Assembly: GCA_030427805.1 (NCBI GenBank)
Contig: JAUICP010000001.1
Coordinates: forward strand, 310,001-374,000
Direction: 5' to 3'
DNA: 64,000 bases
DNA from: Bdellovibrionia bacterium
GTDB taxonomy: Bacteria; Bdellovibrionota; Bdellovibrionia; Bdellovibrionales; JAGQZY01
Each line of letters starts with the position of its first letter. Positions within the stretch are counted from its first letter, which is position 1. Both the position numbers and the translations under genes were made by a program. Positions 63,322 to 64,000 of the stretch are shown in pieces. The notes under the pieces are model-generated. The model was not told the origin of the DNA. It searched no databases and was given only the letters and a program-made list of their open reading frames with translations.

Positions 63322-64000
63322 ATGGCTAAGTTGTTTCTAATTTATGTTGTTTTGTTTGTTCTCGCTCTGAGTCCTATTTGCGCCCAAGCTGCCGAGAAGT
63401 TTAGTGCCGGAGCCATTGATTTTGAAGTCTCTGATCGTATTACTGACTTTCAACTCGATAGGAACGGTCGCCCCCAAAGGAAAGAAGGGCGAGTACCAGA
63501 TCGAAGTTTGTTTAGTTGGATTCCTTCTGGTGAAAACCATAATCATACAGAGTCTCATTGTGCGAGCGATGAAATTAAAAGGATTTTTCAATCCCACCCT
63601 GGAAATGTCGATCGTCAAGCCGATCTCTTACAGAGATGGTTTAATCGGTGTAATTCGCAGATTGGAAATGGCCAAGATGGAATTCAACCCCTCTACAAAG
63701 CACTGACTCTTTACTACCCAATGGTCGCTAATAAGGCCATCAAGTCACTTAAACTGGAAATGCCAAGGGGAGATATTCTGAGGGGCTTTATTGCCATGAA
63801 GAGAAGTAGTAAGCCGCGACCTTTGGTCATCGTTAAGTGCGGTATCTATTGTAACGCCGACCCCATACGCAGCCAGTTTTTATTTTTTATGCATCTCTTT
63901 GATGAAAGCCCGTTCCACGTAATTACCTTGGCCAATGTGTCTGGTTCTGAGTATGAGTTCGAAAATGCTTCGGTGGCCTTGGGTGGCTTCCATGAAGGTC
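63322..64000 (+). CDS. Exported protein, alpha/beta-hydrolase-like (3' partial)
   Basis: The frame runs open through the right edge, 226 codons seen. Start ATG 63322 after a GGGGAG. Signal peptide about 1-23 (ending ICAQA). A cysteine (ESHCASDE) and a His-rich patch lie near residue 75. From about residue 155, DILRGFIAMKRSSKPRPLVIVKCG resembles the first strands of the alpha/beta-hydrolase fold with its oxyanion region; the nucleophile would lie past the window edge. A TATAAT is at 63196-63201, with a long leader. Confidence 0.6.
   Translation, partial: MAKLFLIYVVLFVLALSPICAQAAEKFSAGAIDFEVSDRITDFQLDRNGRPQRKEGRVPDRSLFSWIPSGENHNHTESHCASDEIKRIFQSHPGNVDRQADLLQRWFNRCNSQIGNGQDGIQPLYKALTLYYPMVANKAIKSLKLEMPRGDILRGFIAMKRSSKPRPLVIVKCGIYCNADPIRSQFLFFMHLFDESPFHVITLANVSGSEYEFENASVALGGFHEG

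Overview
The window reads as chromosome of a Bdellovibrio-like bacterium (phylum Bdellovibrionota or a close relative). Base composition is AT-leaning. Two genes belong to the TIGR02147 family, which is common in Bdellovibrio-type genomes. There is an MglA-type Ras-like GTPase, a Thiobacillus ferrooxidans-type GshA, and an unusually large share of lipoproteins and exported proteins. I assign the lineage by inference from gene content only. I see no insertion sequence, prophage, CRISPR array or rRNA operon. One tRNA (Val, UAC) and one SRP RNA are present. Many genes start with TTG or GTG, and the Shine-Dalgarno position often moves the start away from the longest reading frame.

Layout. 1-6.4 kb: an EnvC-like amidase activator (5' cut by the window) overlapping a C-terminal processing protease, then three radical SAM genes (a tandem duplicate with B12-type N-termini plus one with its extra cysteine domain at the N-terminus). 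6.4-13 kb: trigger factor on the minus strand, then a plus-strand run of two ArsA/Get3-like ATPases, a lipoprotein, a CysZ/EI24-like membrane protein and GshA. 13-21.6 kb: two exported proteins, PepA, and the protein quality block clpP-clpX-lon. 21.8-30.2 kb: poorly known exported proteins, a TPR/winged-helix regulator, tRNA-Val, a methyltransferase, a TIGR02147 protein and an AlkD-like glycosylase.

30.4-37.3 kb is the most unusual block. It holds a cytochrome P450 carrying a lipoprotein signal, an exported partner, a large RoxA-like exported di-haem cytochrome c, and a lipoprotein with one CXXCH haem site. Together they look like a haem-based oxidation system outside the cytoplasm, which I do not recognise as described.

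38.5-44.6 kb on the minus strand: a PilZ protein, and dnaX-ybaB-recR-mglA-nadA with the SRP RNA gene just upstream. dnaX carries an A9 slippery run exactly at the tau/gamma boundary, and a -1 shift there meets a stop at once. SrkA kinase follows. 44.7-57.3 kb: YgjP-like metallopeptidase, lipoproteins, the second TIGR02147 gene, an RNA uracil methyltransferase, a thioesterase, TsaC/Sua5, an RDD protein, a NagB-like enzyme, a MarR-type regulator, a VWA lipoprotein and an AI-2E family transporter. 57.4-64 kb: a divergent PEP carboxylase, a three-gene Fbp-like ABC importer and a 3'-cut exported protein.

Several genes have a -10 hexamer ending only 5-8 bases before the ATG and no convincing Shine-Dalgarno site, which suggests a class of leaderless transcripts.
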